Both the position numbers and the translations under genes were made by a program. Shown here in pieces: positions 33,910 through 45,300 of a DNA stretch of 64,000 nt. The DNA comes from Streptomyces luomodiensis (GTDB taxonomy: Bacteria > Actinomycetota > Actinomycetes > Streptomycetales > Streptomycetaceae): assembly GCF_031679605.1 (NCBI RefSeq), contig NZ_CP117522.1:4030001-4094000 (forward strand), read 5' to 3'. A model generated the notes under the pieces. That model did no database searches. It saw only the letters and a list, made by a program, of their open reading frames with translations, and was not told the origin of the DNA. Position 1 is the first letter of the stretch. Each line of letters begins with the position of its first letter.

Positions 33910-34821
33910 TCACACCTTGAGGTACTTGCGCAACGCGAAGAACGCCGCGAGCGCGGGCATCAGCAGCCCAATCGCCAGCACCAGGGGCAACTTGGCCAGC
34001 ACCGCGTCCCAGCCGATGAAGTTGATCACATCGATCTTGTCCACCAGCCAGTTGTTGACCAGGAAGTACTGCACGCTCACCAGCAGCACACAGGCGAAAC
34101 CCGCGCCCAGCAGCCCCGCGATGGCGGCCTCCATGATGAACGGCATCTGGATGTAGAAGCTGGACGCGCCGACCAACCGCATGATCCCGGTCTCCCGGCG
34201 GCGGCTGAACGCCGACACCCGCACCGTGTTGACGATCAGCATCAGCGCGACGACCAACATCAGCGTCATCACGCCGAGCGCCGCGAAGTTCATGCCGTTG
34301 AGCAGGTTGAACAGGTCGCCGACCAGTCTCTTCTGGTCCTGGACCTCCTGCACCCCGGGGCGGGCGGCGAAGGCGGTGGAGATGACGTCGAAGCGCTCGG
34401 GGTCCTTCAGCTTGATGCGGAAGGACTCCTGCATCTGGTCCGGGGTCAGCGAGGAGGCCAGCGGCGAGTCGCCGAACTGCTCCTTGTAGTGCTTGTACGC
34501 CTCCTCACTGGTCTCGAACTGCACCGACTCGACGATGTTCATCCGCTTGAGCTCGGAGCGGATATCCGCCTTCTGAGCCTCGGTGACCGCGCCCTTGGCG
34601 CAATTGGCCGCGGTCTCCTTGTCGTTCTTGTTGCACAGGAAGATCGAGACGTTGACCTTGTCGTACCAGTAGCCCTTCATCGTGCTCACCTGCTCGCGCA
34701 TGAGCAGGGACCCGCCGAACAGGGCGAGCGAAAGGGCGACGGAGACGATCACCGCGAAGGTCATCGTGAGGTTGCGGCGGAGACCGACGCCGATCTCCGA
34801 CAGGACGAACTGGGCGCGCAT
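33910..34821 (-). CDS. ftsX: Cell division protein FtsX
   Basis: 303 residues, an ABC-type membrane subunit. A short cytoplasmic N-terminus is followed by the first membrane segment (NLTMTFAVIVSVALSLALFG), a large extracellular domain with two Cys, and three C-terminal membrane segments. With FtsE it transmits a cytoplasmic signal to cell-wall hydrolases outside. It starts nine bases after the ftsE stop. Confidence 0.96.
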   Translation of the reverse strand: MRAQFVLSEIGVGLRRNLTMTFAVIVSVALSLALFGGSLLMREQVSTMKGYWYDKVNVSIFLCNKNDKETAANCAKGAVTEAQKADIRSELKRMNIVESVQFETSEEAYKHYKEQFGDSPLASSLTPDQMQESFRIKLKDPERFDVISTAFAARPGVQEVQDQKRLVGDLFNLLNGMNFAALGVMTLMLVVALMLIVNTVRVSAFSRRRETGIMRLVGASSFYIQMPFIMEAAIAGLLGAGFACVLLVSVQYFLVNNWLVDKIDVINFIGWDAVLAKLPLVLAIGLLMPALAAFFALRKYLKV

Positions 34822-34830
34822 GGCGTCCTT

Positions 34831-35520
34831 TCAGTGCTGGTAGCCGTAGACGCCGCGGGACTGGTCGCGGACGAGTCGGCCCTTCTCAAGTTCGATCACG
34901 CGCTTGCGCATCTGGTCCACGATCTGCTGGTCGTGCGTGGCCATGACGACCGTGGTGCCGGTCCGGTTGATCCGGTCCAGCAGCTTCATGATGCCGACGG
35001 AGGTCTGCGGGTCCAGGTTTCCCGTCGGCTCGTCCGCGATCAGCAGCATCGGACGGTTGACGAACGCGCGGGCGATGGCCACCCGCTGCTGTTCACCACC
35101 GGAGAGCTCGCCGGGCATACGGTCGTCTTTACCGCCCAGTCCTACGAGATCGAGCACCTCGGGGACGGTTTTCCGAATGGCGGCGCGCGGTTTGCCGATC
35201 ACCTCGAGCGCGAAGGCGACATTCTCCCCGACCGTCTTGTTGGGGAGCAGCCGGAAGTCCTGGAAGACGGTCCCCAATTGGCGGCGCATCTGCGGCACCT
35301 TCCAGTTGGACAGCCGCGCGAGATCCTTGCCGAGCACATGGACGGCGCCATGGCTGGCGCGCTCCTCGCGGAGGAGCAGCCGGAGGAAAGTGGACTTTCC
35401 CGACCCCGAGGAGCCCACCAGGAAGACGAACTCGCCCTTTTCGATCTCGAGCGAGACATCCCGGAGTGCGGGACGGTTCTGCTTGGGGTAGGTCTTGGAT
35501 ACGTTGTCGAATCGGATCAC
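34831..35520 (-). CDS. ftsE: Cell division ATP-binding protein FtsE
   Basis: 229 residues from a GTG at 35520 ([14 protein letters not shown]). Walker A is GSSGSGKST, the ABC signature LSGGEQQR, Walker [11 protein letters not shown] and the H-loop ATHD. The long frame extending to 36114 is not coding upstream of this GTG. It is the ATPase of the FtsEX complex. Confidence 0.96.
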   Translation of the reverse strand: MIRFDNVSKTYPKQNRPALRDVSLEIEKGEFVFLVGSSGSGKSTFLRLLLREERASHGAVHVLGKDLARLSNWKVPQMRRQLGTVFQDFRLLPNKTVGENVAFALEVIGKPRAAIRKTVPEVLDLVGLGGKDDRMPGELSGGEQQRVAIARAFVNRPMLLIADEPTGNLDPQTSVGIMKLLDRINRTGTTVVMATHDQQIVDQMRKRVIELEKGRLVRDQSRGVYGYQH

Positions 35521-35850
35521 TGAAGCACCAAGGTCGACCTGGGTAGCGGTACGGGCTGCAGCCGAAGCGGCTCCCGTCGGTGAGCGTGACCATACGCGAA
35601 CCGCACAGGGGCGCGCAGTCCGCCGTCCGGCGTTGGTGCGTTTCTTCACGCCACTATTGGGGTCAAACGGTTGACAATCCGCCCGTCGGGACGGCCGAAA
35701 CGGCCACGGAACCGGTACGGATACGGCACGGAATCGTGCGGGGCGCGCCGAACCGGACGGAAGCTGGCACAGTGGAAGGGGAACCAACCCATTTCCCTGA
35801 GCGTTGGCCCCGTGTCTACTGCGGCACCGCCGCGCGGGAGGAGAAAGCGC
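35521..35850. other. Divergent intergenic region between ftsE and a zinc-ribbon gene
   Basis: 330 bases that must hold the promoters of ftsE (minus strand) and of the gene at 35851 (plus strand). I see GC-rich sequence with no clear consensus -35/-10, no repeat and no convincing small gene. Confidence 0.5.
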
Positions 35851-36045
35851 ATGACGTACGACAGGCTCGTCTGCGCCAACTGCGCGAGCCCCGTCAGCGA
35901 GGGCCGCTGCCCGGTCTGCCGGGCCAGCAGGGAGCGCCTGCAGCAGGACGGCCTCTTCGGCGGACTGACCCCGGCCGCGCTGATAGCGCTGCTGGTGGCG
36001 CTGATCGCGGTGGCCGTGCTCGCACATGAGATGGCGACGGCGTAA
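35851..36045 (+). CDS. Small zinc-ribbon membrane protein
   Basis: 64 residues. N-terminal [16 protein letters not shown] (two CxxC pairs) forms a zinc ribbon, and a single C-terminal membrane helix follows ([20 protein letters not shown]). GGGAGGAGA lies before the ATG at 35851; the longer frame from 35671 is not needed. Function unknown; it sits divergent to ftsE as in related genomes (memory). Confidence 0.85.
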   Translation: MTYDRLVCANCASPVSEGRCPVCRASRERLQQDGLFGGLTPAALIALLVALIAVAVLAHEMATA

Positions 36046-36114
36046 CGCCGCGTTAAGGCGCGGTATACGCCACGTGTCCGCCCCGGACACACCCTGCACG
36101 CACTCTGAACACAC

Positions 36115-36150
36115 AAGGGGCCCGGAGCTCTGCAGCGCTCCGGGCCCCTT
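36115..36150. terminator. Bidirectional terminator hairpin
   Basis: A 14-base perfect stem, 36115-36128 (AAGGGGCCCGGAGC) with 36137-36150, with an eight-base loop. It lies between two convergent genes and has A/T flanks on both sides. Confidence 0.85.
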
Positions 36151-36170
36151 ACCGTGCGTAAGGCGCGTGA

Positions 36171-36869
36171 TCAGGCCACGTTGTTGCGGTTCACCAGACG
36201 CGGCATGAGGCGGAAGCCGATACCACCGGCGATCATGGTCGCGGCGCCGACCAGCAGGAACGTGGTCTCGGAGGCACCGGTCTCGGCCAGCTGCTCCTTG
36301 GCCTTGCCCTGCTCCACCGGCTGGGAGCCGACGTTGTCGGTGCCGGTGTTGTCGTCGCAGTTGGTGCTGTCGAGGTCCACGGTGCAGGTGCTGTCACCGC
36401 CACCGCCGCCGCCACCCTGACCGGGCGTGCTCGGCTCACCGGAGGGCTCGCCGGTCGGCCCGTCCGTCGGCCCACCCGTGGGCGGGTCGGTCGGCTCGTC
36501 CGTCGGCGGATCGGTCGGGTCGTCGGTCGGCGGGTCGGTCGGGTCGTCCGTCGGCGGCTGGGTCGGGTCGTCCGTCGGCGGGTCGGTCGGGTCGTCCGTC
36601 GGCGGGTCGGTCGGCTCGTCGGTCGGAGTCGGGATCGAGGTCGGGTCGTCGGTCGGCGTCGGGAGCTCGGTCGGCTTGCCCTTGCCCTTGCCGATGCCGA
36701 GGCCGACGTCGAGACCGTTCTCGTCCGCGTTGACCGACGCCTCGACTCCACCGATACCGACATCAACGCCAACGGCCGATGCGGCGCCGGCGGCGGTGAG
36801 CGACGCGCCGGCGGCGATCACCGCGCCGGCCGCTATTCGCGCAACGCGCAGCCGCGTCTTCTTCGTCAT
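36171..36869 (-). CDS. LAETG-anchored (sortase class E) cell-surface protein
   Basis: 232 residues. A signal peptide ([23 protein letters not shown]) precedes an acidic Asp/Pro/Thr-rich stalk of repeats such as [11 protein letters not shown] (about residues 75-145), a Gly run, a Cys pair ([10 protein letters not shown]), then LAETG, a hydrophobic segment and a basic tail ending RLVNRNNVA. LAxTG motifs are recognised by class E sortases of streptomycetes, which link proteins to the cell wall. ATG 36869 begins MTKKTRLRV; 36902 is less likely. Function probably as a wall stalk or spacer. Confidence 0.88.
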   Translation of the reverse strand: MTKKTRLRVARIAAGAVIAAGASLTAAGAASAVGVDVGIGGVEASVNADENGLDVGLGIGKGKGKPTELPTPTDDPTSIPTPTDEPTDPPTDDPTDPPTDDPTQPPTDDPTDPPTDDPTDPPTDEPTDPPTGGPTDGPTGEPSGEPSTPGQGGGGGGGDSTCTVDLDSTNCDDNTGTDNVGSQPVEQGKAKEQLAETGASETTFLLVGAATMIAGGIGFRLMPRLVNRNNVA

Positions 36870-37157
36870 CTGCCTGCTACCCCCAGTAGCTGTACTCGTC
36901 AATGGAGCAGCTATGCACGGGGCAACGGCTCGGGGTGTCTGATCTCGGCGGTCCCCATCCGTCTGAGGCGGTCCGCCGGCCCCCGTTCACACGCGCCCCA
37001 GTCATACGCATGCCGGGCGTCAGCCTTCCCAGTTTTCAGATCACCGTCAAGGCCATTGCATGCGAGATGTCCGCTATGGAAGTGCTTGACGGGTACATGG
37101 GTACAGGACTGTGACCAAAACCCCGGTGTGCGCGGCTTTTTGGGGCGGCGGGCGGGG

Positions 37158-38270
37158 TTACTTCCCCTGCTCCTGCTGCTTGCGCCAGCGGATCCCGGCC
37201 TCGAGGAAGCCGTCGAGCTCACCGTCGAGCACGGCCTGCGGGTTACCCACCTCGAACTCGGTGCGCAGGTCCTTGACCATCTGGTACGGGTGCAGGACGT
37301 ACGAACGCATCTGGTTGCCCCAGGAGTTGCCGCCGTCGCCCTTGAGCGCGTCCATCTTGGCCTGCTCCTCCTGGCGGCGCCGCTCGAGCAGCTTGGCCTG
37401 GAGGACGTTCATCGCGGTCGCCTTGTTCTGGATCTGCGAGCGCTCGTTCTGACAGGAGACGACGATGCCGGTGGGGATGTGGGTGATCCGCACGGCGGAG
37501 TCGGTGGTGTTGACGCCCTGGCCGCCGGGGCCGGAGGAGCGGTAGACGTCGACACGCAGATCGGACTCGTCGATCTCCACATGGTCGGACTGCTCGACGA
37601 CGGGGAGGACCTCCACACCCGCGAAGGAGGTCTGGCGGCGGCCCTGGTTGTCGAACGGCGAGATGCGGACGAGCCGGTGGGTGCCCTGCTCGACGGAGAG
37701 CGTCCCGTAGGCGTACGGCACCTGTACGGCGAAGGTGGTCGACTTGATGCCGGCCTCCTCCGCGTACGACGTCTCGTAGACCTCGGTCTTGTAGCCGTGG
37801 CGCTCGGCCCAGCGCAGATACATCCGCTGGAGCTGCTCGGCGAAGTCGGCGGCGTCCACCCCGCCCGCCTCGGCGCGGATGTTCACGACCGCCTCACGGG
37901 CGTCGTACTCGCCGGACAGGAGGGTGCGCACCTCCATCTCGTCGACCGCCTTGCGCACCGCCTCCAGCTCGGCCTCGGCCTCGGCGCGGGCGTCCTCGTC
38001 GCCCTCGGCGGCGGCGAGCTCGAACAGCACGTCGAGATCGTCGATCCGGCCGCGCAGCTCCTCGGCCCGGCGCAGCTGCCCCTGGAGGTAGGAGAGCCGG
38101 CTGGTGACCTTCTGCGCGTTCTCCGGGTCGTCCCACAGGGACGGGACCGCCGCCTGCTCCTCGAGCACGGCGATGTCGGCCCTCATCTTGTCGAGGTCCA
38201 GGACGGCCTCGATCGACCCCATGGTCGAGGAGAGGGACTTCAGCTCTTCGGATACATCGACGACTGCCAC
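37158..38270 (-). CDS. prfB: Peptide chain release factor 2
   Basis: 370 residues from GTG 38270. The codon-recognition tripeptide SPF is in [12 protein letters not shown] and the peptidyl-hydrolysis motif GGQ is in [11 protein letters not shown]. There is no in-frame TGA near the start, so the programmed frameshift of the E. coli gene is absent, as is usual in actinobacteria. It terminates translation at UGA and UAA. The kinase genes follow upstream in the same orientation. Confidence 0.96.
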   Translation of the reverse strand: MAVVDVSEELKSLSSTMGSIEAVLDLDKMRADIAVLEEQAAVPSLWDDPENAQKVTSRLSYLQGQLRRAEELRGRIDDLDVLFELAAAEGDEDARAEAEAELEAVRKAVDEMEVRTLLSGEYDAREAVVNIRAEAGGVDAADFAEQLQRMYLRWAERHGYKTEVYETSYAEEAGIKSTTFAVQVPYAYGTLSVEQGTHRLVRISPFDNQGRRQTSFAGVEVLPVVEQSDHVEIDESDLRVDVYRSSGPGGQGVNTTDSAVRITHIPTGIVVSCQNERSQIQNKATAMNVLQAKLLERRRQEEQAKMDALKGDGGNSWGNQMRSYVLHPYQMVKDLRTEFEVGNPQAVLDGELDGFLEAGIRWRKQQEQGK

Positions 38271-38310
38271 GGCACCAGCGTAACCGCTGCGGAAGACTGA
38301 CCGTCCCCGG

Positions 38311-39654
38311 TCATGGCGTACCGGGGTCGTGGGAGGCCGAGTGCTCGCCGCCCTTGGGCGGATCGCCGCCGTCGTCGCCGCCCGTCGCGAGCCATCCGCC
38401 CAGCACCACCGCGACCAGGGCGGCCAGTGTGACGGCCGCCACCTTGAGCCGGCGGCGGCGCAGCGCGCCCGCGACGGCGGGGTGGCGGGCCGAGCCCGCC
38501 CGGCGCTGGCCGTGCACCCGGGGGGCGCGGGCGGTGCCGTGGGCGCCGCCCGCGAGCTCGTCCGGGCTGGGCACCCGCATGCTGGTGTGGGTCTCGCGGC
38601 TGGAGTCCGGCACCGCGCCGGGGACCAGCGGCACCGCGCCGCGCCGCCGCGGGGGCGTCTGGGCGGGCCCGGGGGCGGGGACGGCGACGCCGCGGTGCGG
38701 GGTCTCCGCGGCCCGGCTCTCCCGCTCGGCCTCCCGCTGCTCATCGGACTCGTCCGGCTCGTCGATGTCCAGCGGCGGATACCCGGCCAGACTGGGCAGC
38801 ACCTCCCGCAGCCGGGCGGCCAGCTCGGAGGCGCGCAGCCGGGAGGCGGGCGCCTTGGCCAGGCACTGGAGGAGCGGCTGCCACAGCTCGTCGGGGATTC
38901 CGGGCAGCGGCGCCACGGTCTCGGTGACATGCCGGCGCAGGATCGCGCCCGGGTGGCCGCCGCCGAACGGCGTGAACCCGGCCAGCAGCTCGTAGAGGAC
39001 CGTCGCGAGGGCGTACACATCCACGCTGGCCCGGGGCGGCAGCCCCTCGACGATCTCGGGGGCGAGATAGTCCGGGGTGCCGATCACACTGCGCGGGTTC
39101 GGCGAGCGGCCCGGGGACGAGGCCCGGTCGCGGGCCGGCTGGGCGCGGATCGGGGTCGGCTCGTCGACCAGGCGGGCGATGCCGAAGTCGGTGAGCAGGG
39201 CGGGGTGCGCACCGCCGGGGCCGAGCGGGCCCGCCATGTCCAGCAGCACGTTCTCCGGTTTGACGTCGTGGTGCACGACCCCGGCGGCGTGCGCGGCGGC
39301 CAGCGCGTCGGCGATGTCCGCCGCGATCGCGACGGCGGCCTCGGGGGCCAGCCGGCGCTCATGGTCCAGACGGGTGCGCAGATCCGTACCGCGGATCAGG
39401 TCCATGACCAGCGCGAGATCATTGCCGTCGACCACCAGGTCGCGCACCCCGACCACCCGCGGGTGGTCGAGGCCGAGCAGTGCCGTGCGCTCCTGGACGA
39501 AGCGCTCCACGAGCTCCTGGTCGGAGGAGAGGTCCTCACGCAGAAGCTTGATGGCGACGGGCCCCTCGGGGCCCTCGCCCAGCCACACCGTGCCGGCGCT
39601 GCCGCGCCCGAGGAGCTGGTGCGCGGCGTACCGACTGCCGATCTTCCGTGACAA
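38311..39654 (-). CDS. pkaB: Serine/threonine protein kinase (PkaB-like)
   Basis: 447 residues. The kinase domain spans about 8-265: glycine loop [16 protein letters not shown] Lys, catalytic loop [11 protein letters not shown] (His-His-Asp in place of HRD), TDFG and APE. The C-terminal half is a Pro/Arg-rich linker with one membrane segment ([21 protein letters not shown]) and a short acidic exterior. TTG 39654 is the start, preceded by GGAG. Order prfB-pkaB-pkaA is that of S. coelicolor as I remember it. Confidence 0.88.
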   Translation of the reverse strand: MSRKIGSRYAAHQLLGRGSAGTVWLGEGPEGPVAIKLLREDLSSDQELVERFVQERTALLGLDHPRVVGVRDLVVDGNDLALVMDLIRGTDLRTRLDHERRLAPEAAVAIAADIADALAAAHAAGVVHHDVKPENVLLDMAGPLGPGGAHPALLTDFGIARLVDEPTPIRAQPARDRASSPGRSPNPRSVIGTPDYLAPEIVEGLPPRASVDVYALATVLYELLAGFTPFGGGHPGAILRRHVTETVAPLPGIPDELWQPLLQCLAKAPASRLRASELAARLREVLPSLAGYPPLDIDEPDESDEQREAERESRAAETPHRGVAVPAPGPAQTPPRRRGAVPLVPGAVPDSSRETHTSMRVPSPDELAGGAHGTARAPRVHGQRRAGSARHPAVAGALRRRRLKVAAVTLAALVAVVLGGWLATGGDDGGDPPKGGEHSASHDPGTP

Positions 39655-39843
39655 GACTGCTCCGAATCCTCCGACAAGGGGGGCACGTTGGCGACAAAGC
39701 TACGCGGCTACTGGCGCGTTGGGTGCACCGGACGACGCCAACTGTCACTTCTGCGGCGGAAAAACCCTTCGGATGTCGACAAATCGCCCTGGTCGTGAGG
39801 GAGAAGCGGTCCGGCCCCGGCGCACTTTCGGTGCGCCGGGGCC

Positions 39844-39949
39844 GGTCAGCCGCCGGTTTTCCCGGAGCCGGTCGGGTCGGTCAGCCGCCAGTTGCCCGGG
39901 GGGTGGCCGGGTCGGTCAGCCGCCGGTTGCCCGGAACCGGTCCGGTCGG

Positions 39950-39954
<5 letters not shown>
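39844..39954. repeat. 35-bp tandem repeat between the two kinase genes
   Basis: GGTCAGCCGCCGGTT-type units start at 39844, 39879, 39914 and 39948, period about 35. They lie at the 3' end of the pkaA-like gene, within the 295-base gap 39655-39949, and encroach on its stop. Confidence 0.7.
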
Positions 39955-41635
<1,681 letters not shown>

Positions 41636-42389
41636 GTCATGCGCTCCCTGATCGTGGTCTTACATCGGTGGTCTGCGATGGTCTGCTGGGTGGATCAGCT
41701 GCGTGAGTCAGCTTGATGGTCTGTGTGTGGTGCTCGTTCCGCCCCACTGTAATGGGGACACCCGGCGAGCCCTATCCGATCACCATCCGATCACGACAGG
41801 CCGTCCGCGCGGGGGAAGACGTGGGAATCGGACGGATGGTTGCCGGTGGAACCCGGGGAGCGGGCGGGACAGCCAGCCGGGCAGGGGGCGGGACAGCCGG
41901 CCGGGCAGGGGTCCGAGCCGCTCGATCGAGCGCCGCCGGGCGCCTCACGGAGATCGCGCGGGCGTGCCTCACGGACATCTCGCAGGCGTGCCTCACGGGC
42001 ATCTCGCAGGCGTCTCTCGAGACTCTCTCAGGGGTCTCTCGGGCGTCTCTCAGGCGCCTGACGAACATCTCGCGGGCGCTCTGACGAACATCTCGCGGGC
42101 GCATCGTGGCCGCGTTCCCTCGGGCGTCTCAAGAGCGGCCGTTCCGGTCGTAATCAGCCAGTTTCGGCCGACCAGCCGACCAATCAAGATCATGTAAGGC
42201 CGGGCGGCGGGCGAAGTGTCGGCGGCAGGTGCGAAGATGCAGGCGGCACGGAAGCGCCGAGCGCCGGGGGACTCACGCTCCGTGACCCGTACGACCCCGT
42301 ACGGACCTGTACGTGCCGAAGGGCCTGGGGGCGGCGGTGGGGGTCGGCACCCTGCCCGGCCCCCCGGACAGAAGGGACCGTTGACGGCG
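41636..42389. repeat. Intergenic region with 24-bp and 27-bp tandem repeats
   Basis: Between the divergent pkaA-like and FHA/FtsK genes. At 41941-42110 a 24-base unit (GCGTGCCTCACGGACATCTC plus GCAG) appears about three times and then degenerates into CTGACGAACATCTCGCGGGCG, twice. At 41862-41915 GGGCGGGACAGCC..GCCGGGCA recurs twice. The region must contain both promoters; I cannot point to them. The frames through the repeat are rejected as genes. Confidence 0.6.
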
Positions 42390-45300
42390 ATGCAGATTCG
42401 GCTGACCGTCCTCGGGCCGCGCAGCGCCCACCCGGGCCGTTCCGGCCACCATCCTGCGCCCGCGTCCGCCCCGCGCGCCGCCCCCTTGGGCGCGGTGGAC
42501 GTCCTGGTCACCGCCCCCGTCGGCACGGCCCTCGCCTCGGTGGCCGGCGGGCTCGCCGACGCGGTCGCCGCGGCCGGGTACGAGGCGGGGGGCGGCAGCG
42601 GTGGGGGCGGCGGCGCGGTGGTGCTGTACGCGGGGGGCGAGCGGCTGGACCCGCAGCGCTGTGCGCTCGGCGAGCCGCCGCTGGTGGACGGCGCGGTGCT
42701 CTCCCTGCACGGCCCGGCCGACCCCGACACCGGCCACTACCCCGGCTACCCCGGCCTCCCTGAGGCCGCCGTCGCCGACGCCACGGTCCATCTGGACGTG
42801 GTCGCGGGGCCCGACGCGGGCGGCGTCCACCTGCTGCACGGCGGCCAGGTCCGCATCGGCCGCTCCGCCGACGCGGACGTCCCCCTGGACGACCCCGACG
42901 TCTCCCGGCTGCACTGCGCGGTGACGGTCGCCGAGGACGGCCGCGTGACCATCGCCGACCTCGGCTCGACCAACGGCACCGCCGCCGACGGCGTCTCCGT
43001 GGGCGCCCAGCCGGTGCCGCTGGAGCCGGGGGCGCTGCTGCGGATCGGCGAATCCGCCCTGCGGCTGCGCGTCCCCTCGGCGGCATCCGCGTTCCCGTCG
43101 GCCCCCACCCGCCTCCCCGTCCACGCGGATGGGGAGGGCCACCTCCGGGTCGCCCCCACGGAGGGCCCGGCCACGGCCCGCCCCGGTCACGGTCCGGCCG
43201 GGACTCGCCCCACCCACCGTCCGGCCGGGACTCGCCCCACCCACCCGGAAGACCCGGCCACGGGCCGCTCCACCCACGCGGAAGGCCCCTGGACGGGCGC
43301 CCCGCCGTCCTCCGCGCCCACCCACACCGCCCAGGGCACCTGGACGCCCCCCAACCGCAACCCCGACACCGGGTGGACCCGGGTCCCCCAGGCGGGGGAC
43401 CCGCCCGGCCCCGGAACCGGCCCCGCCTCGGGGGCGTCCGGCCCCGAAGGCGCGTACGGCCGGCGGGACGACGGCGGCCGGGGACCCAGCGGCGGCTCGT
43501 CCGCCGGGCCCACCCACCCGACCGGCCACGGCGACCGGCCCACGGGCGACGGCCCGCGCCCCGCGCCGGGCACCCCGGGCGGTCACGGACCGGGCCGCGC
43601 CCAGGACGTACGGGACGACTGGAGGGCCAGCGCCCCGGCGGGCCCCGGCGGCGCGGGGGCCGACGGGCGGCGGAGCCACGGCACGCCCGAGGACCCGCGC
43701 CACGGCGGCCCCGCAGCGGACACCGGCCGCCGTGGTGCCCCGCCACGCGGCGGGGACGGTCCGCGGTACTCGGCCACCGACGACCCGCGGTACGACGACC
43801 CGTCCACCGCCCGCACCCGACGCAACACCGCCCCACAGGCCGGAGCGGCTGGGCGCGCCCCCGCGGGGCAGCCCGCGCGAGGCGGGGAGGAACCGTGGGC
43901 GCGCGGCGGACAGGGCGGCCGAGCGGCCGACGCCACCCCGGACCACCGGCACACTCCCCGTGAAGCCACCGGAGCCCCGGCCGGCCCCGGCGGCTCGCCT
44001 TACGGCGGCCCGGCCGCAGGCCACGGCGGACAGGGCGAGGGCGACGCGGACTCCGGTCGGCAGCCCCGCCCCGGGACGGGCTACGGCAACGCCGCGCGTG
44101 GCGGGCAGCCGCGTGGCCAAGGGCACGGCGAACCGGCCGAGCGCGCCCATCCCGGCGGTCAGCCGGGCGCCACGCCGCACGGCGGCCCGCAGACCGGAGG
44201 CGCGGGCTACGGCAACGCCTCGCGCGGCGGGGCTCCCGCCGGCCCCTCGTACGACAGCACGGCCGCAGGCCACGGCCGACCGGGCGAGGGCGGCGCGGGC
44301 CACGGCGGGAGCGCCGGGCAGGGCGGATCCGGACCGCGGCATGGGGGTGATCGCACGCATGTGGGGACCTATGCGCTGGACGCGCCGGGGGCGCAGGCGC
44401 GGCGGCGGGGGATAGGGGCCTGGGTGCGGCAGCTGGCCGGGGGGAAGGCGGCCGAGCGGGGCGAGCCGAGGGAGGACGGCGGCGCGCGGGACGCGGCGGT
44501 GCGGGCGGCCGCTGAGGCGGAGGCGTTGCAGCGGCGGTGGCCGGACCCGGCCACCGTGCTGATGACGGCGCTGGGGCCGGGTCCCCGGTTGTGGGAGCGC
44601 GCCCACGAGCACCCGGACGCGCTCGCCGTGCGGCTCGGCTCGGCCGACCGGCTGGCGGCCGGCGGCGGGCTGCTGCCCGCCGCGCCCGTCACCGTCGACC
44701 TGCGGCAGAGCGGATCGCTGGGGCTGGCCGGACCACGGGCGCGGGTGGCCGGACTCGTCCGGTCCGTCGTGGCGCAGCTGGCGGCCCTGCACTCACCGGC
44801 CGCCCTGGAGATCGTGCTGATCAGCCGCGAGGAGCGGCTGGCGGAGTGGTCGTGGCTCGGCTGGCTGCCGCACCTCAAGCCGTTGCGCGGGCAGGACTGC
44901 CGGCTGCTGCTCGCGTACGACGTCGAGCAGGCCACGGCCCGTACGGCCGAGCTGACCCGGCGGCTGGAGGACGGGCCGCTGGGCCCCGGCTGGGCGAGCG
45001 CCTCCCCGGCCGCCGCGGCGGCCGCGGCCGCGCGCCACTCCGGGCCGTACACCGTGGTGGTCGTGGACGGCGCCCCCGGTCCGGCCGCGCTGGACGACAC
45101 GCTCGCCCGGCTGGCGGTGAGCGGCCCGGCGGCCGGAATCCATCTGCTCTGTCTGGCCGAGGCGCCCGCCGCGTCGCCCACCTCCCCGCTGCCCAGGAGC
45201 TATGTGGCCGCGTGCGCCGCCTCCGCGCCCTTCGCGGCGTGCGGAGTGGCGGCCGTGCTGAGCGGCGATGTGGCCACGGGGCTACAGATCGTCCACGGGG

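Noticed and set aside
36427..36942. Repetitive frame opposite the LAETG surface protein ([11 protein letters not shown])
   Set aside because: Antisense of the PTDDPTDPP stalk; the minus-strand frame has signal peptide and sorting signal.
37158..38270. Programmed frameshift in prfB
   Set aside because: No in-frame TGA or CTTTGA site near the start; the frame is continuous.
41713..42084. Open frames with regular repeats (ACLTDISQ) over the 24-bp array
   Set aside because: All frames stay open there because the repeat lacks stops; no Shine-Dalgarno and no known domain.
42273..44792. 839-codon frame opposite the FHA/FtsK gene
   Set aside because: Antisense of the disordered G/P/R-rich linker; the plus-strand frame has FHA and Walker motifs.
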